60,000 nt of DNA from Tubiluchus corallicola. Lineage: Eukaryota; Priapulida; Priapulimorpha; Priapulimorphida; Tubiluchidae. Positions 56,600 through 60,000 of the stretch are shown piece by piece. Both the position numbers and the translations under genes were made by a program. How positions within the stretch are numbered: the first letter of the stretch is position 1; each line of letters starts with the position of its first letter. Below the pieces are notes generated by a model that worked only from the letters and a program-made list of their open reading frames with translations, was not told the origin of the DNA and made no database searches. Where the stretch lies: contig JAQGDQ010000008.1 of the NCBI GenBank assembly GCA_030141605.1, positions 386,501 through 446,500 on the forward strand, given 5' to 3'.

Positions 56600-59335
56600 T
56601 GATCTGCTGAACAGATGGTTCTGCAAAGGTTACTCTTTTGTCTCCACAGACTTTCCTCACGTTCAACTGATGTCTGTTTCTTCTTAATTCTGTCCCATCA
56701 TCTTTTCTTACTATATAGGATCTTGGCTCCACACATTTTTTGCATCACCTCAGCAGGATACCATCTGTCGTTTTCACTGTTTTGTATCATTATACATTGT
56801 CCTGTGGTTAATGGTGTGAGGTCCTTTGTGTGTTTGTTGTGTTGCAGCTTTTGTGTTTCCTGTCTTCTCAGCAGCTGTTCCATAATATCGTCTCTGTTTT
56901 ATAACCTCTTGTAAACTTTTACTGGCAATGTTCCGCGTATTTTCCGTCCAGTAGCATCTCAGCTGGACATAGTAATTTCGAGTCAATAGGCATCGTTCTC
57001 AACACCATGACGGCTAAATCCACATCTTCTGCCGCTTCAACAGATCTCTGTATTACATTTTTAACAGTTCGTATTGCCATTGAATCAGCTTGCACTGCTG
57101 TACCTAATGAGTGCTGTGCCTAAACCTCTTTGTGACGCATCTGTGATAAGTTCCACAAGCCCATTGACATCGTAGTACTGCATGCAAGTCTCCTCACTGA
57201 TGGCTTTTTCCAGTGCTTAGTAGCAGTGTCGATGGTCATCTTCCCACTGAAATGGTATCTGCTCTTTTAACAAATCACGTAATGGCGCAGCTTTGTTTGC
57301 TAAATTATCAATGAATGGCCTGAGATATTGTATTAGTCCAAGAAATTCTTGCAGTTCTTTCTTCGTTGTTGGTGATGGCATATTTTTTAAATCCTTTACT
57401 TTATTTGAATCTGGTCTCATTCCGTCTTTGCTAAAAATCATTCCATAAAATGATACTTGTGGTTGCTCGATACTACACTTTTTACTGTAGAGTGCTAATC
57501 CCATATTTTGTGCCCTCTTAAGGAGTTTGTGCAAGTTTTCATTATGCTTACTTTCTGTTTCCCATAGACTACTATGTCATCTGATATACCCACAGCTCCT
57601 GTGCATTGCTCAAGGACTTCAACCATTCAGGCTTGAAAAATATCTTGGCTTGTAGAAATGCCCTATCGGTGTCCTAAACGTTGTTAGGAGTTGGCGTTGT
57701 TGGTCCAGGTGTATCGGCCAATATCCGGACTTGGCATCCAGTTTAGAAAAATAATGTGCTCCATGAAACTTGTGGCTCAGTTCTTCCAATGTTGGTTGTT
57801 TATGTTGACATCGCTTCACTGCTTCACTGGATCAAGACACGCTCTAATGCTGCCATCATCTTTGATTAAGTATGTTAGGTATGAACACCATTCTGTGTGT
57901 TCTTCTACATCTTCCATCCTCCTGAGCTCCTTTTCCAGTGGATCTTTCAGGTGGATAGGCCATTTTCTAGGTGGATCAACATGTGGTGTGGCTTCGTCTT
58001 TCAGTAAGATGCTAGCTGGTAAACTGCCAGTCTGGTCAAACTGTTCTGGGTACAGCTTCTTCATGTCTTCTACATTATTGATCATTTGTACGTATTTGCC
58101 ATTGGAATCCTGGTTTTTCGCTGTTATAGCACAATTTAATGTTACTATATTCAATATTTCAGAACTCTGTAGTCCTAGCACTGCTGGTCCTGGTACATCA
58201 ACAATATAAAACTTGCTACTACACCATTTATCACTCTGATATTTGCATGGTATTTCACATGCACCACAGCATTTTATCTTAGTTCCATTGTAAGCTACTA
58301 GTCTGGTTCCATTTACTGATTGTAGATTTGTTGGATTTCCAGTGCTATCTAATTGTCTCGGGAATATTCTGTGTTCACCTGGGCTCCAATATCTACCTTT
58401 ACCCGTAGTTGCCGTTTCCTGTTATCATTGTGGTTTGTGTTAATGTCTATGTTAGTATATGCTTCATCTCGTGCTTGTTGTTGTTCAGGGCAGACGTCAG
58501 ATACGCGTAATTCTGCATATAACAGACTTTCAAATTCGGGTTTTCCTTGTGAGATGGTGCTGATATCATTATCACGCCACTGTCCTCTATGTGTTCTGCT
58601 GTTACTTCGTTTTTGTCTGTCCTGTACTCTAGTATTTCTGTTAATGCTCCTGCCTCTTTTTGCATGTATGTTTTTATGCAAAATTTCTGCCAGTGACCTA
58701 ATTTGTTGCATGCTCTGCCCGTTGAATTTCTGGCTTGACACGAATCTTTTCCTCGAGGATGGTCATGCCCACAACATCTACACACTGTCTGTTGAACTAT
58801 CGGTTTAGTTTTACGTTTGATTGCACTAACATTCTCATTGTGGCTGTGTTGTTGGCACTTGCATTCATTGTTCGTAAATGTTTACCGTTAGCTATTGCAG
58901 CTTTGAATGTTCGTCCATGTTGTAAAGCATCATCCAAACAGTATCCTGTAGTTGGTCCAAAAGGAATTTTGATATTACGGTATCGCTGTAGATGCTATTA
59001 TTTGTTCTATAATGCGTTCGGAAAGTTCCGTTCTGTAAAGTCGCACTTTAGTGCTTTTTCACGGCACCTTATTATGAAATCATCTAGGCTTTCATGTTCA
59101 GTTTGGTAAAAATAATGGAGCTGCAATCGTGCTATGCAAAAATTTTTCACTGCTACTTTTAGTTGTTCTTCAAAACACTTCCAAATGTGTGTTGGATCTC
59201 TCTTCTTCGGACAGCGTCCATGAATTGTACCGCGTAATCCTTCTTCAACCACACCTCTAAAACAGATATGGTACCTGGTTCTCCCCTTCAATGTTTTTAA
59301 TTTGGAAGAAAATGTTCATCTTTTGTCGAAATAAT
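56600..59335 (-). mobile_element. Degenerate Ty3/Gypsy retrotransposon with internal deletion
   Basis: Minus-strand gag-pol relics with many frameshifts. From 5' to 3': gag (59291-59007, LDDFIIRCREKALKCDF); CCHC knuckles (58785-58670, CRCCGHDH, CNKLGHWQKFC); retropepsin-like protease with VKVDIGAQVN (about 58,375-58,400); the pre-RT linker (58181-57816, WCSYLTYLIKDDGSIRACLD); RT with HYFSKLDAKSGYW (about 57,750) and a GISDDIVVYG catalytic box (about 57,570); a post-RT stretch with KKELQEFLGLIQYLRPFI (57,330); and the start of RNase H (VELITDASQRGLGTAL, about 57,130). It then jumps to the end of integrase (DLAVMVLRTMPID, then DLTPLTTGQCIMIQN, 56,700-56,990). The RNase H remainder and integrase catalytic core are missing. 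No LTR pair could be identified. Confidence 0.9.
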
Positions 59336-59850
59336 TTGAATGCCTAGGCTACGTTTGTAGCATTCCAATTCATCATTGGAATTTTGTCTGCCATGTCCTT
59401 TACATGTGTTTGACGTCTGTGTGTTTTATCAGTTCACGTGAACAAAAAACTGTGTTGCTGTACACGTCGCAATCTTATCTTATGTATGATGTGTTCTCGT
59501 TTCCAATATCCCTCGCAGGTCTCAATAATGACATTGAAAATATCAATCCGCACCACGACAACGCTGCTGTAAGCAGAACGACAAATCCGATTCAATAACA
59601 AACAGTTTTTCATGATAAAATTCGATATTTGCATCTGCATATTTCGATCACATACCGGTGAACTCCAATTTATGATAATGCGTTTCTCGTTGTTGGTTCT
59701 TTCTCTGCACTAATCTGACACCATAAAGTGAACTGATTGGTAGAGATAATAGTGTTACATGTTTATTTCCATCCACCATGAAAATGTTGAACACAATAAT
59801 AATACGCAACTTAAATAGTCCACTACAGTATTCACTTGTACATTGACCAT
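59336..59850. other. No gene recognised; possible LTR or 3' UTR sequence
   Basis: Lies between the Gypsy gag and the terminal exon at 59.85 kb. It may hold part of a Gypsy LTR or leader, but with no second copy in the window this cannot be tested. AATAAA on the minus strand near 59,762 could serve the exon at 59,851. Confidence 0.35.
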
Positions 59851-59961
59851 TTATTGTAACGGAAAATTCAAGTTCGCCTCAATGTTCTTCCACTGGTTAT
59901 CATTCTTCAAGAAAAGCTTCCTCTTCTGTGGAAGTGAAGTTGGTGACTCAGGAATCCAGTT
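59851..59961 (-). CDS. Terminal exon of a further minus-strand gene
   Basis: Acceptor tttcattcag, then the only open frame: 36 residues (NWIPESPTSLPQKRKLFLKN then DNQWKNIEAN) to TAA at 59853-59851. A minus-strand AATAAA lies about 90 nt beyond. The SLPQKRKLFL segment resembles SLPARKEAFL in the seventh exon of the unidentified gene, so it may be the end of a related or tandem gene. Upstream exons are outside the window. The evidence is one splice site and one frame. Confidence 0.42.
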   Translation of the reverse strand, partial: NWIPESPTSLPQKRKLFLKNDNQWKNIEANLNFPLQ

Positions 59962-60000
59962 CTGAATGAAACACGTGGTAACAGAGAATTAGTCGGGGCA

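Overview
The window is animal nuclear DNA: AT-rich, intron-rich and full of decayed transposons. Spliced genes with GT-AG introns, a Fer/Fes-type kinase start, a complete MGAT1 gene, BEL/Pao and Gypsy LTR elements, Tigger-like and hAT-like DNA transposons and 5S-rRNA-derived SINEs all point to a metazoan, most likely an invertebrate. I cannot name the species or phylum.

Layout. At 84-306 (minus) is the first coding exon of a FER/FES-type F-BAR tyrosine kinase; the rest of that gene runs off the left edge. From 0.3 to 30 kb I find no other convincing host gene. This stretch holds a broken CR1/Jockey-type LINE (7.3-9.7 kb), a 38-bp minisatellite (10.9-11.8 kb), foldback and inverted-repeat elements (13-14.2 kb), a gutted BEL/Pao element fused to a LINE 3' end (17.6-20.9 kb), another LINE fragment (22.0-22.8 kb), a family of hAT-like MITEs (21.4-24.8 kb) and a deleted Tigger-like element (28.1-28.8 kb).

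From 30.2 to 43.85 kb (plus) is MGAT1 (GnT-I), the Golgi enzyme that starts hybrid and complex N-glycans. I reconstruct 11 coding exons with matching splice phases, giving 442 residues with the metal-binding EDD motif and the catalytic FWDDW motif intact. Its introns carry a hAT MITE, a Tigger-like element with HTH domains but no DDE domain, and a striking unit in intron 6: two direct repeats of about 740 bp around 1 kb of nearly pure A/C satellite DNA.

Convergent with MGAT1, a minus-strand gene at 45.2-55.0 kb has nine linked exons (507 residues, N-terminus missing). I do not recognise it with confidence; a TMEM232-like protein is the best guess. Between its last introns lies a Tigger-like element with a second one nested in it. 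The right end holds a degenerate Gypsy element (56.6-59.3 kb, minus) and one terminal exon of a further minus-strand gene (59.85-59.96 kb). Six copies of a 5S-rRNA-derived SINE family are scattered through the window.
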